Below are positions 33,794-42,514 of a DNA stretch of 64,000 nt, one piece after another. The translations under genes and the position numbers were made by a program. The stretch is from assembly GCF_002954775.1 (NCBI RefSeq), contig NZ_PJME01000015.1, positions 124,001-188,000 of the forward strand. Direction: 5' to 3'. This stretch comes from Streptomyces geranii. GTDB lineage: Bacteria > Actinomycetota > Actinomycetes > Streptomycetales > Streptomycetaceae. Below the pieces are notes generated by a model, which made no database searches, had not been told where the DNA came from, and was given only the letters and a program-made list of their open reading frames with translations. Every line of letters begins with the position of its first letter. Position 1 is the first letter of the stretch.

Positions 33794-34264
33794 ATGGCAC
33801 GAACCGAGTACTACGACGATCCGAAGGCACCCAAGCCGAACAGCATGGTCGTCGCGGCCTCGGCCGTCGTCACCGACGAACAGGGACGCATCCTGCTCCA
33901 GCGCCGACGGGACAACAGCCTGTGGGCACTCCCCGGTGGCGGCATGGACCTCACCGACTCACTACCCGGAACGGCAGTCCGCGAAGTCAGGGAAGAAACC
34001 GGCCTGGACGTCGAGATCACAGGCATTGTCGGCACTTACACCGACCCGAAGCATGTCATCGCCTACACCGACGGTGAGATCCGCCGGCAGTTCAACGTCT
34101 GCTTCACCGCCCGCATCATCGGCGGCACACTCACCATCTCCGACGAGTCCACAGAACTCCGGTTCGTTCCGCAGGAAGAGCTGGACACACTGCCCATGCA
34201 CCACACCCAACGGCTGCGCATCCAGCACTTCCTGGACCATCGCGACCAGCCCTATCTCGGCTGA
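33794..34264 (+). CDS. NUDIX hydrolase
   Basis: 156 aa, single NUDIX domain. The box reads GGMDLTDSLPGTAVREVREE then TGL: the REVREETGL half that binds the metal is intact, but the upstream Glu of the GX5E part is Asp. The preceding VVTDEQGRILLQRRRDNSLWALPGGG is typical. It hydrolyses a nucleoside-diphosphate-linked compound; the substrate cannot be told. Coupled to the XRE regulator. Confidence 0.9.
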   Translation: MARTEYYDDPKAPKPNSMVVAASAVVTDEQGRILLQRRRDNSLWALPGGGMDLTDSLPGTAVREVREETGLDVEITGIVGTYTDPKHVIAYTDGEIRRQFNVCFTARIIGGTLTISDESTELRFVPQEELDTLPMHHTQRLRIQHFLDHRDQPYLG

Positions 34265-34340
34265 CCGAGAGCCTCGCGGCCATGCCTCTCCAACATGCTC
34301 GCCGCACACGGGCCAACGCTCGGAACAGAGGTCGGCGGTC

Positions 34341-34967
34341 TCACCGTGTCCGGCAGTTCTGGGCACTCTCATCAACGAAAGCGCAGAGCATCCCGATGAA
34401 CTCCCGGTAGTCGTCGGGGTCTTCGGGGTCTCCCCGTTCCTTGCTGGACGGCCCATCGATCCACTGCTGCCAGAGTCCGCCCGGGACGAGGAACCGGGCA
34501 GCATGGTCGGTACGGAGCCTGGCGTCGAGCAACAGGAGCGCGCCGAGGGCGGCCGTCTGGTCGTAGTAGAGGTCAAGGCGAGGCAGGTAGCGGTCAAGGT
34601 AAGCAACCAGGAGGTCAGCGTCGGCGGAGGTGCCGAAGGAAGCCAAGGCAACGCAGTAATCCTGCCCCGCGAAGGGCCCCGCGCTGGCGAGCAGGAGTTC
34701 ACCGAGACGTTCCCGGAACTCGGTCCGGCCGGCAACGGCGATGAGCCAGGCGGCCGTTCCCCTCTCACGCCATCCCCGGTCAAGCAACATGCCCAGCTCA
34801 CGAGGACTGATCTCACCCGCAGCCTTGCCCAACTTCCGCAGGAACTTGGCCCGGTCGCGTCCACTCATACCGAGAAGTGCGCCGCCGAGCTTGAAATACC
34901 GAAGGTCGCGCGCGACATAGCGGCGGGTCAACTTGAGCAGTTCGAACTCTTCACCGGTGAGGCGCAT
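34341..34967 (-). CDS. DUF6000-like conserved protein
   Basis: 208 aa, all-helical, no signal peptide or membrane segment. It has DLRYFKLGGALLGMSGRDR near the start, a repeat-like helical middle (ELGMLLDRGWRERGTAAWLI) and QQWIDG toward the end. Resembles a widespread actinobacterial family (DUF6000, from memory) of unknown function, possibly an immunity-type protein. ATG at 34967 is chosen because AGGA lies about 8 bases before it; longer starts at 34976 or 35054 have no good site. Confidence 0.7.
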   Translation of the reverse strand: MRLTGEEFELLKLTRRYVARDLRYFKLGGALLGMSGRDRAKFLRKLGKAAGEISPRELGMLLDRGWRERGTAAWLIAVAGRTEFRERLGELLLASAGPFAGQDYCVALASFGTSADADLLVAYLDRYLPRLDLYYDQTAALGALLLLDARLRTDHAARFLVPGGLWQQWIDGPSSKERGDPEDPDDYREFIGMLCAFVDESAQNCRTR

Positions 34968-35057
34968 AGGCAGCATCCTGGTACGGAGAAAGCCCGCAGA
35001 CCAGCAGCGGACGCTCCGCCCAGGGCACAGCGATCCGTACTTCGCCACGGCCACACA

Positions 35058-35339
35058 TCACGTTGCGGGCAGTTGGTACGCGAGTACGTACGCGTCGGCC
35101 GCCATCAGGGTGTCGCAGACTTCGACGGCCCGCCCCTCGGTGTCGTACGCGGTGCGGATGAGGTGGATCACGGGCACTCCGGAGGCCAGCCGCAGCGTCT
35201 TGACCTCGGCGGGCGCGGGCATCCGGGCGCGGATCTCCTCCTCGAAGTGATCGAGCCGGTGGCCGAGTTCCTCAAGCCGGGCGTAGATGCCGCCGGGCCC
35301 GTAGTGGTGGGTTGAGGTCTGTGCGGAGGATGCGAGCAA
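35058..35339 (-). pseudogene. GntR-family regulator remnant (UTRA effector domain only)
   Basis: The C-terminal part of a HutC-type GntR regulator: YGPGGIYARLEELGHRLDHF, TLRLASGVPVIHLIRTAYD, EVCDTLMAADAYVLAYQLPA. The DNA-binding winged helix and linker are missing, and homology-like sequence stops near 35310, where the divergent DUF6578-like gene's leader begins. A deletion remnant is the simplest reading. Confidence 0.75.
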
Positions 35340-35380
35340 AACCCCTGGTGAGCGCGGGACACTCTGCGGACAATGACGAC

Positions 35381-35803
35381 ATGACGTTGACGATTTGGGT
35401 CGATGACTGGCAGATCCAGTGCTGCGGGGAGAACTTCACGCCGGGGGATGTCGTCTCGTGGCACCTGCTGGAGGTCGATCCCGAGGATTACGCCGACCTC
35501 GTTGGAAGCGAACGTGCTGCGGAGATCGACTTTTGCGAGGAGCATCACGGCGGGGAAGGCGAGCACGCGCCAACCCGGTTGCAGGTGCTGACCATCACAG
35601 AAGTGCACTGCCGGTACGAAGTGCCCTCAGACAGCACGTCGAACGTGCGACATCCGGTACCAGGCACAACCGAATTGGTACCGGTCCGACAAGCGGACGG
35701 ACGGGCAGCGACTCGCCCACACGTCGACTTCACCGGCTACCTTGTGACAGCCGAGCGGACCGAACTGTCAAGTGCGCTTAGGTCGTCTGACACCAGCAGT
35801 TGA
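35381..35803 (+). CDS. DUF6578-like protein
   Basis: 140 aa, acidic. MTLTIWVDDWQIQCCGENF is the hallmark start. It contains several Cys/His (QCCGE, FCEEHHGG) that could bind a metal, and later IEVHCRYEV-like ITEVHCRYEV and FTGYLVTAE. Unknown function; found sporadically in streptomycetes (family name from memory). ATG at 35381; no strong ribosome site. Confidence 0.68.
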   Translation: MTLTIWVDDWQIQCCGENFTPGDVVSWHLLEVDPEDYADLVGSERAAEIDFCEEHHGGEGEHAPTRLQVLTITEVHCRYEVPSDSTSNVRHPVPGTTELVPVRQADGRAATRPHVDFTGYLVTAERTELSSALRSSDTSS

Positions 35804-35960
35804 CACCAACACGGGCGTACGTTGCCGATCAGCGCCGAACCTCAGCGGCAGGTAGGACCAGGGTCCAGTGGACGCTCATCGTGGTCGAGAGGGTGCCTCG
35901 ATCGACCTGATAAGGATGGGGTCAGAGGTTCAAGTACACGGTCACCGGGGGATGCGGCGC

Positions 35961-36320
35961 ATGACGGAGTACACGTGGCCGAACGGTGCGGGGGATCCGA
36001 CGCCCGAGGACATACGACGGGCCTGGCCGGCAACCGTGACCGCGCTGCCAGTGGGTGCCGCCGTGACCGGCAAGGTCATCGGCCGACAGCGATTCGGCGT
36101 GTTCGTAGAGATCGACGGGGTGCCAGACGCGGTCGGTCTGGCGGAGATCTTCGGTTCACCGCCCGGAACCGTCCCTCCCCCACTGGGGTTCGCTATCAGT
36201 GGGAGCGTGGTCGATCACGCGGAGCGCAACTTCCAAGTCAGGCTCAGACTCGATGACTGGGGAGACGAACGCGAGCCCCTCCCACTGGAGCCCAACGAGC
36301 GCCCAGGAGCTCCCGCCTGA
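35961..36320 (+). CDS. S1-like RNA-binding domain protein
   Basis: 119 aa. Residues ~22-95 form an S1/OB fold: LPVGAAVTGKVIGRQRFGVF, EIDGVPDAVGLAEI, then the closing strand NFQVRLRLDDW. The tail is short, acidic and Pro rich. Likely an accessory single-stranded nucleic acid-binding protein. ATG at 35961, with GGGG about nine bases upstream; an in-frame ATG at 35952 is an alternative. Confidence 0.72.
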   Translation: MTEYTWPNGAGDPTPEDIRRAWPATVTALPVGAAVTGKVIGRQRFGVFVEIDGVPDAVGLAEIFGSPPGTVPPPLGFAISGSVVDHAERNFQVRLRLDDWGDEREPLPLEPNERPGAPA

Positions 36321-36449
36321 GGGCGACTGGGCGTTCATGGCACGGGCCCTCAGCGCAGCACGGTTCTACGAGTGACGCCGTGCCCCTTGCGTGCCCGATC
36401 ACCCGGGAACTGACGGGGAACCACGGTGGTTGAAGGACAGCGGACATGA

Positions 36450-36488
36450 GAACGGCCCCTGACCGATTCACCTGGTCAGGGGCCGTTC
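36450..36488 (-). terminator. perfect 15-bp hairpin downstream of the tRNA fragment
   Basis: Arms GAACGGCCCCTGACC (36450-36464) and its exact complement (36474-36488), loop GATTCACCT. It lies 4 bp beyond the 3' end of the tRNA-Ser fragment on the same strand, as a native tRNA terminator would. Confidence 0.8.
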
Positions 36489-36492
36489 GCCT

Positions 36493-36565
36493 GCGGAAGC
36501 GGTGAGATTCGAACTCACGGTGACATCGCTGCCACGACGGTTTTCAAGACCGATCAGGGCGTTTG
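36493..36565 (-). tRNA. 3' two thirds of tRNA-Ser(UGA): partial, likely attachment-site scar
   Basis: On the minus strand: an anticodon arm CGGT-CTTGAAA-ACCG with anticodon TGA, a variable-arm hairpin GTGGCA-GCGA-TGTCAC, a T arm GTGAG-TTCGAAT-CTCAC, and the acceptor end CGCTTCCGC. The 5' acceptor strand (GGAAGC..) and D arm are absent; instead the sequence runs into the end of the small gene at 36554. It cannot be a working tRNA. A 3' tRNA segment plus terminator is the classical scar left by tRNA-site integration. Confidence 0.8.
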
Positions 36566-36793
36566 CTCATCCTTTGCCACGTCGTGGAGGTCTTCGGTAC
36601 TAAGGGGCTCGGCGTAATCGAGCATGTACTCAAGAAGTCCCCTGCGAGGTGAGCCACTTTCGAGTTCTTCAACCTCGACGTAGGTGACATCGTCTCTGGT
36701 GAACACTCCCGTTACCCGGAAGTCGAAGTCGTGCTGTGGGTAGCCGGGGTAGCGCCGAGCCCAGACAGAGCCGATCCGTGGCCGTGTGGTCAT
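36554..36793 (-). CDS. small hypothetical protein (79 aa)
   Basis: MTTRPRIGSVWARRYPGYPQ, then FRVTGVFTRDDVTYVEVEEL and an acidic end. A small beta-rich protein, not recognised. Its stop codon lies inside the tRNA-Ser remnant, meaning the gene end was fused to the tRNA segment at the junction. Weak ribosome site. Uncertain whether expressed. Confidence 0.5.
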   Translation of the reverse strand: MTTRPRIGSVWARRYPGYPQHDFDFRVTGVFTRDDVTYVEVEELESGSPRRGLLEYMLDYAEPLSTEDLHDVAKDEQTP

Positions 36794-37000
36794 ACCGCTC
36801 AGTCTGTCATCAGCCTCCTGCCGTACAGCAGCGAAGTACAGCAACCATCGGACCAGCCCTGACCACACCACCGGCCCTGAGCAACCACCTGACGTGCCTG
36901 GCGGACCTCAGTGACCACCGTGCCCGTAGTTCGCATGGAGGGTGAGGGGCCTCCGGAGCCGTGTGCGAGACGCTGGACGTTCCGCGGGCAAGCGGTGCGC

Positions 37001-37648
37001 TTACTCGAAGGGTGGAGCAACTGCCACCAGCATGCCGCTGATTGAGCCCGTATCGGCGGCGGCTTTCGTGGGGTCGACACTGTTTTCCTCTGCGACCGTC
37101 GTCGCCCAGCAATCCCCCCACGTCGCCGCCCAGTCGCCGGCCAGGTCGCTGTCAGGGGCGAGATCTTCGGGCTTCCCCGTGATGCCATAGGCGTCAAGGA
37201 GCCGTCGCTCGACTCCGAACGGCTCGCCCAGGGCGAGCTCCGGGTTCTCACTGATCCAACGTCTGAGGATCCGTCCGCGTTCGGCGATCAGCCACGCCTC
37301 CCCGTCGTTCTGCTCGCTGTGGAAGAAGAGTTGGGCTTTGCCGAAGTGCGCGCTCAACTTTCGGCACAGGTCAGTGACGTGCACTGTCTGCTGCGGATAG
37401 GACAGGCCGAAGTACGGTCCGACGACCAGGGTCCACCCCTGCATGGTCGGGGTAACGACGACTGTGGAGAACGGCTCCTCCTCGTCATGCGCCACCTCGT
37501 CGATGAGTTCCACGCCATCGGCCCAGGTGGTCTCCCGTGCATCCATCAAGCCAAGGGCCTTCACCAACTCCGCTTGATCGACGGTCTCGACCGCGAGCCA
37601 TGAGAGCCAGCAAGCGCGTATGAGTGGTGTGGAATCAGACGTCCCCAT
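37001..37648 (-). CDS. hypothetical protein (215 aa)
   Basis: Soluble, acidic, rich in Trp (ACWLSWLAVETVDQ, GWTLVVGPYFGLSYPQQ, EQNDGEAWLIAERG). I recognise it only as a type of streptomycete orphan protein, often of bacterial toxin-immunity-like composition. ATG 37648 taken; ATG 37657 is an alternative. No obvious partner gene. Confidence 0.6.
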   Translation of the reverse strand: MGTSDSTPLIRACWLSWLAVETVDQAELVKALGLMDARETTWADGVELIDEVAHDEEEPFSTVVVTPTMQGWTLVVGPYFGLSYPQQTVHVTDLCRKLSAHFGKAQLFFHSEQNDGEAWLIAERGRILRRWISENPELALGEPFGVERRLLDAYGITGKPEDLAPDSDLAGDWAATWGDCWATTVAEENSVDPTKAAADTGSISGMLVAVAPPFE

Positions 37649-37896
37649 GACCCGCATCGTAAGGGCGTACGAGTGAGAATCGTGCAGTAGGCCAGATGTT
37701 GGCGAGGCACCGGCCTGACGTGTCAGATGCGTGCCAGGTCTCGCGGAGAACCACGGGGAACAGCGGGGAACAAGTCTGCATCCGCTCGGACTCGGTTCAA
37801 GTTCCGTCGCAGGTCAGGGCAGTCACGGCTTGCAGAACACCTGAGCTTCCCAAGCTGAGAGCTCTGACCGCCGGAGCCAAGGGGTACGTTGCAGGG

Positions 37897-38103
37897 ATGC
37901 CGACCGAGTCCGTACCGACCTGCCCTCAGTGCGGTGGCCCGCTGAAGGCTGGCGCGATGGCGCTGTGCCATCGCGAGGAGGACGACCGCCGCACCTGCCG
38001 TATGGTCTGGGGATGCTCCAACCAACACGTCTGGTGGAAGTGGGCCGACCGTCCGACCGCCGAGTTGGAAGTCTGCCCCTACCCGGACCTGATGGACGGC
38101 TGA
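37897..38103 (+). CDS. small zinc-ribbon protein (68 aa)
   Basis: CPQCGG and CRMVWGCSNQH give a four-Cys ribbon, followed by WWKWADRPT and CPYPD. Likely a small zinc-binding protein of unknown role. Start at ATG 37897; the frame is open further upstream but that part shows no protein-like pattern. Confidence 0.6.
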   Translation: MPTESVPTCPQCGGPLKAGAMALCHREEDDRRTCRMVWGCSNQHVWWKWADRPTAELEVCPYPDLMDG

Positions 38104-38253
38104 CATCAACGACGCCGGACAGGGCCGCAGACCAGCAACCCTGTCCGGCCGTCCCATCAGTCGCCGACAGCGTTCAAAGCGGGCGTGGATCGAACTCCTA
38201 AAGCGGTGGCAGGTGATGACCAACATCGGCACCGGAATCGTCCGCCCGTCACC

Positions 38254-38275
38254 CGGACGGGAGTTGTCCCGTCCG
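38254..38275. terminator. hairpin downstream of the TerD-type gene
   Basis: CGGACGGGA-GTTG-TCCCGTCCG, directly abutting the stop codon of the minus-strand TerD-type gene at 38276. Short but perfect. Confidence 0.6.
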
Positions 38276-39712
38276 TCAGCGTCTCTTGAACTCGACCGGC
38301 CCCGCGTTCATCTCAATGGTCCCGTCCGGATGGAGGACCGGCCGGCGTTCGGTCATGCGGGCGCTGTATGCCTCGATGTGGTGGATCGCCGCACCGTCGG
38401 GTGAGGTGAAGTCGACCAGGGCGATGGCCACCCAGTAGCGGGTTCTCGTGTTCTCGAAGAGCGGGACGGTGACCGTGGAGCCGAGGCCGTCCGTGATGAC
38501 GATCTTCGCGCCGAAGCTGCGGAAGGAACCGACGCCGTTGCTGACCGCGGAATAGGCGCAGAGGAGTACGTAGCCCTGCTCGGCGGGGCGGACGATGCGA
38601 AGTGACTCACGGCCGGGTACGCGTGAATCGCCGTCGAGGCGGATGTAGGGCCGGCCCTTCACCGAGCCCAGGCGCTTGTAGTAGACGACGTCCGCGCCCT
38701 TGCCCTTCTTCGCCGTCTCTGTGCCTGTTCCTGTTCCTGTAGCTGCGCTTTTCCCCGTTGCCGGTGTCGGCGTGCCTGGGCGCAGGGGTACTCCCTGTGG
38801 CTTGTGGCGTGATTTGACCAACGTGCCCGGTGTCTTGCCTCCCTGGAGGGCCTTCGTGGCGGGGACGAACAAGGCGTACAGGTCGAGGTCCGCGCCCTGT
38901 CTGCGGCGCTGTTCGCTGCCGCCGTCCCACTCCAGTGAGGCGGTGACCACCAGCTCGCGGTCGTTCTTGTCCAGGCTCATCGCGACCTGACCGCCCTTGT
39001 CGAGGCTGATCGCGCCGAGCGGGGGCTTGCGCAGGTTCGTCGGGACGGCGGGTGCGGTGACGGGCTCGGGAGGGGCCGGCGGCGTGGAGTTGCCTCCTCC
39101 CGCGTCGGTCCGCTCCCCCACGGACGGCTCTCCCACGGACTGCTCCCGCGACTCCGGCAGTTCCTGTTGTTCCTGCGCCGCCTGCTCCTCCCGCTCCTCC
39201 TCCACCTCGATCCCGAAGTCCGTCGCGAGGCCCGCCAGGCCGTTGGCGTAACCCTGGCCGATCGCGCGGAGCTTCCACGTCTCGCCCCGGCGGTAGAGCT
39301 CCATCAGGAGTACGGCGCGTTCCCCGTCGACCAGCGCTGGCGGGCAGAAGCGAACCGGATCCGCGTCCTGCTGAACCGCGCGGATCAGCACCTCCTTCAC
39401 GTCACGGAAGGTGCGCGTCGCGTCGTCGGGGTCGCAGCTGGCGACCAGGACGACTCGGTCCACGTCCGCGGGGAGGGCGGCCGGGTCCATCTCGACGCGC
39501 TCGGGGCCGTCGGTGTCCGCGGCGAGGTGGCGGACCGAACCGGACTCCGCGGACGGCTGGTTGTAGAAGACGAGGTCGTCGTCGGACCTGACCCTGCCGT
39601 CCGCCGCGACCAGGAGGGCGCTGAGGTCGATCGGATCGCCCACCGTGTGCAGCTCGGCGGTGACACGCCCCGAACCGACCGCCGTGTTCTCGCCCTTGCG
39701 GAGTTCCGGCAT
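38276..39712 (-). CDS. two-domain TerD-family protein
   Basis: 478 aa. The N-terminal TerD domain (residues ~1-170; MPELRKGENTAVGS, SDDDLVFYNQPSA, VASCDPDD) and a second TerD-like domain (~230-478; ISLDKGGQVAMSLD, ADVVYYKRLGS, ALVDFTSPDG) are joined by an acidic Glu/Gln linker; Gly/Thr/Lys-rich inserts interrupt the second domain. TerD proteins bind calcium and belong to tellurite/stress complexes. ATG 39712 has GGGGGTGGG upstream. Alone here, without terZABC or ATP-grasp neighbours. Confidence 0.88.
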   Translation of the reverse strand: MPELRKGENTAVGSGRVTAELHTVGDPIDLSALLVAADGRVRSDDDLVFYNQPSAESGSVRHLAADTDGPERVEMDPAALPADVDRVVLVASCDPDDATRTFRDVKEVLIRAVQQDADPVRFCPPALVDGERAVLLMELYRRGETWKLRAIGQGYANGLAGLATDFGIEVEEEREEQAAQEQQELPESREQSVGEPSVGERTDAGGGNSTPPAPPEPVTAPAVPTNLRKPPLGAISLDKGGQVAMSLDKNDRELVVTASLEWDGGSEQRRRQGADLDLYALFVPATKALQGGKTPGTLVKSRHKPQGVPLRPGTPTPATGKSAATGTGTGTETAKKGKGADVVYYKRLGSVKGRPYIRLDGDSRVPGRESLRIVRPAEQGYVLLCAYSAVSNGVGSFRSFGAKIVITDGLGSTVTVPLFENTRTRYWVAIALVDFTSPDGAAIHHIEAYSARMTERRPVLHPDGTIEMNAGPVEFKRR

Positions 39713-39898
39713 CCCGCCCACCCCCACCGAATCCGTACGTCACCTTCGTGTCACCTTGTCACACGAGATCCCGTACGGAAGGCCTTTCCCACAAGCGTCC
39801 TGGCGCTGGCGGCGGTTGACCGTGCGGCGTGGCCCCGGGCCGCACCAGGCCGCCGGTTCGGACCACCAATGCCCCCGCCGGGCCGTATGGTTTCCGCC

Positions 39899-40264
39899 AT
39901 GTTCGAGACGATCCAATGGCGGTGTCACGTACACGCGAACGATCGCCGTGCCGCCGAGCGGGTGGTCGGACGGATGGCGGACCGGCTGGATCGGCCTGTC
40001 GAGATCGAGAACTACGAGCGGTACTGCAGGTTTCCCGAACTGGCCGTGCTGCGGCTGGTCTCCCCGCTCCGGTGCGCCGCCCCCGAGCACGCCCTCATGA
40101 CCGTCCTCGACTGTGCCTGGAAGATCGCGACGCCCTGGAGCCTCGGCAGTCAAGGGGCTGGCGGGCAGCGGGAGTTCGAGGGCGTCGCCGCCGCCAACGT
40201 CGGCGCGCACTTCAGCATTCCGGGCATCGAATGGATGGAGTTCCGCGTCAGCGATCGGCCGTGA
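39899..40264 (+). CDS. hypothetical conserved protein (121 aa)
   Basis: MFETIQWRCHVHANDRRAAE; an alpha/beta protein ending SIPGIEWMEFRVSDR. Cytoplasmic, no motif I recognise. The ORF is open far upstream, but the codon pattern becomes protein-like only from this ATG. Confidence 0.62.
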   Translation: MFETIQWRCHVHANDRRAAERVVGRMADRLDRPVEIENYERYCRFPELAVLRLVSPLRCAAPEHALMTVLDCAWKIATPWSLGSQGAGGQREFEGVAAANVGAHFSIPGIEWMEFRVSDRP

Positions 40265-40402
40265 CAGTGGGTGGAGCGTGGCGAGAACAACCGGCCTGCG
40301 ACAGAAGCGGTTTCCCCCAGCCGCGAGCCCGGATTGTCAGAGCCTGCTGCTAACTTCCGCCGTCGTAGGCAGACATGGATGGCTGGGAGGGGATGAAAGC
40401 CG

Positions 40403-40846
40403 GTGGGAGCTTCCGGGTGGGACTACTGCGTGCCGTACCAGGAGGATCTGAACTCCGCGCTGCAGCAGCTGCGGCGAGCGGTGTTCGAGGCTGGGGACTA
40501 CTACTGGGTCAACGGTGACGACTGGCGGCCGGAGGCGGAGCGGGAGCCCCGGCCGCGGACTCTGGAGGAGCTGTGGGAGGTCGAGTTGGTCCATGAAGCC
40601 GGTACCCACTCGATCCTCGACGTCTTCGTCGTGCTGGGACCGGACGACACCCCCGACTACAACACCGTGGAGCCCGTGACGGCCGAGGAGGCACGCGAGT
40701 TGCTCGGCACGGAGAAGCTGACCCGAGCGCACATACCGGAGTTCGACGTCTTCCCTCGGTCCCGCTGGGTCGGACGGTGCGCCGTACTGCACGACGACGA
40801 GGGCAAGCCGCAGGAGATCCGCTTCTGGGGACACTCCGGCGACTGA
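40403..40846 (+). CDS. hypothetical conserved protein (147 aa)
   Basis: MGASGWDYCVPYQEDLNSAL, then GDYYWVNGDDW and HSILDVFVVLGPDDTPDYNT; ends VGRCAVLHDDEGKPQEIRFW. The pattern is typical of a streptomycete-specific soluble family. GAGGGGATG lies upstream of the GTG start. Function unknown. Confidence 0.72.
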   Translation: MGASGWDYCVPYQEDLNSALQQLRRAVFEAGDYYWVNGDDWRPEAEREPRPRTLEELWEVELVHEAGTHSILDVFVVLGPDDTPDYNTVEPVTAEEARELLGTEKLTRAHIPEFDVFPRSRWVGRCAVLHDDEGKPQEIRFWGHSGD

Positions 40847-40911
40847 CGGCGGCCGGGCCGGATGCCGGGCCGGATGCCGGTGCCGAATCGCCCGCTCGGG
40901 GCGGAAGTGCG

Positions 40912-42330
40912 TCAGGCGGACCATGCCTCCAGCAGTTCCGCCGGGCCGTACTCGGCGTCGAGTCCCGTGCAGTCGGTTCCGCTGCGCGAGACCGCGACCA
41001 GGGGGATCGGGTCGGGTGTGAGCAGTGCGCGATGGCGCAGGAGCGCCGCCAGGTCGTGGCGGTCGAAAGGCGCGTTCTCCAGCCACTTCACCGAACCGAC
41101 GAACAGCAACTCCTTGGCGATGGGCGCCCGGTCGGCTCCTACGATGTCGATCTCCACGTCGTTGGTACGTGTCCAGTAGGCGCCGATCGCGGAGGCGGCG
41201 GGCAGGTGTGCGTCCGGCAGCAGGCGGGCCAGTGCCTCGCGTACGAGGGGCTCCACCGCGCGGCCCCGCCAGCTGGTCCAGTTCTCGCGGACGCGGCCCA
41301 GCGTCAGATCGCCCCGGCCCCGCTCGATCTCCTCCATCGCCGGTCCGAGGAAGCGCAGCCAGAAGCGGAGATACGGGTCTGCCACCCGGTAGCGCCGGTC
41401 CTTCGAAGGACTCGTGGACACGGGGAGTTCGGCCGCGATCGCTCTCTTGTCCGCGAGGATCGCCAGCGAGCGCTGGAGCGGCGTCGACCCGATGCCGCCG
41501 GCGGCGCGGGCGATGTTGCTGAAGGTCCGTTCGCCGCTTCCGATCGCCGCCAGCACCGTACGGGCCTGTGCCTGCTGCGGGAACTCGGCGGCGAGCGACC
41601 TCTCCGCCGAGACCAGCAGAGCCGACACCGGATCGGCCAGGGCCGACGACAGGAAGTCCCAGACCCCCGCGCCGTGCGGCCACTCCGCGCAGATCAGCGG
41701 CAGTCCACCGGTGATCAGCGCCGCGTCGAACGCCTCGGCCGGGGCCAGGCCCAGCATCCCGCCCACCTCGGCCGGGTCGAGGGGACCGAGGACCATCTCG
41801 CGTCCGCGCTGGTGGAAGGGGCGGCCGTAGCTGTTCAGTGCCTCCATCATGGAGAGGTCGGAGCCGATCAGGACGAGCAGCACCGGCCTGGCCTCCAGCA
41901 CCCTGTCCCACGCCCGCTGCAACGTGCCCTCGAACGCCCCCTCCGCGTCCATCAGATACGGCACCTCGTCCATGACCAGCACGCTCGCCCGGTCCGTGGG
42001 CAGGGCCGCCGCGAGTACGTCGAAGGCGTCGTCCCAGCTCTCCGGGCGGGCCGCGGCCAGCAGACCGGCCAGCGGGAGGTTCGACGCCTGGGCATCCCGG
42101 CCGAGCCGCTGGAGATCGATCCGTGGCGACGCTCCCGTGGCCGCGTAGAAGAGAAAGGGGGCGCCGGACCGCTCCGCGAAGCGCTCGACCAGCCGCGACT
42201 TCCCCACTCGCCGGCGCCCCCGCAGCATCAGGCACCGCCCGGGCCGCTCCCCGCCGACCCCGGCGGACACCTTGGCGAACTCCCGGTTCAGCGTCTCCAG
42301 CTCGCGCGTCCTGCCGACGAAACCGCCCAT
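40912..42330 (-). CDS. archaeal-type ATPase with DUF234-like C-terminus
   Basis: 472 aa. AAA-type ATPase: FVGRTRELETLNREF, Walker A RGRRRVGKSRL (residues ~36-46), Walker B VLVMDEVPYL, sensor-1-like VLIGSDLSMM. After a winged helix (RTFSNIARAAGGIGSTPLQR) comes a DUF234-like nuclease-fold domain (~290-460) with TNDVEIDIVGAD, the D-x-E-x-D pattern. Such proteins are linked to defence or mobile contexts, but the role is unknown. GGAGG nine bases before the ATG. A strong AT-rich inverted repeat lies in its promoter. Confidence 0.87.
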   Translation of the reverse strand: MGGFVGRTRELETLNREFAKVSAGVGGERPGRCLMLRGRRRVGKSRLVERFAERSGAPFLFYAATGASPRIDLQRLGRDAQASNLPLAGLLAAARPESWDDAFDVLAAALPTDRASVLVMDEVPYLMDAEGAFEGTLQRAWDRVLEARPVLLVLIGSDLSMMEALNSYGRPFHQRGREMVLGPLDPAEVGGMLGLAPAEAFDAALITGGLPLICAEWPHGAGVWDFLSSALADPVSALLVSAERSLAAEFPQQAQARTVLAAIGSGERTFSNIARAAGGIGSTPLQRSLAILADKRAIAAELPVSTSPSKDRRYRVADPYLRFWLRFLGPAMEEIERGRGDLTLGRVRENWTSWRGRAVEPLVREALARLLPDAHLPAASAIGAYWTRTNDVEIDIVGADRAPIAKELLFVGSVKWLENAPFDRHDLAALLRHRALLTPDPIPLVAVSRSGTDCTGLDAEYGPAELLEAWSA

Positions 42331-42370
42331 GTCATCGCCCTCCGTACGTCTGCCACCACCCTGGACAGAC

Positions 42371-42407
42371 TTACTAACATCAATGTTACAAACATCGATG
42401 TTAGTAA
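42371..42407. promoter_or_regulatory. 17-bp AT-rich inverted repeat, candidate operator
   Basis: Arms 42371-42387 and 42391-42407 match at 16 of 17 positions around ACA, built from AACATC/GATGTT boxes; a further AACATCGGCGTT follows. It lies 41 bp upstream of the ATPase start. The AT content is strikingly low in GC for this genome. Looks like a repressor site. Confidence 0.65.
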
Positions 42408-42514
42408 CATCGGCGTTCACTCGAAAGAGGAGCCCGGCGCCGCGACCGCCGGACGCCCCCGGATCACCGACCCGAAGGCGCCCGGCACCGCCGGGACCCA
42501 CGTGCGCGTCCCGG

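Noticed and set aside
38170..38220. tRNA-like T-loop (GTTCGATCC complement) before the TerD gene
   Set aside because: No pairing T stem, anticodon arm or acceptor could be built around it.
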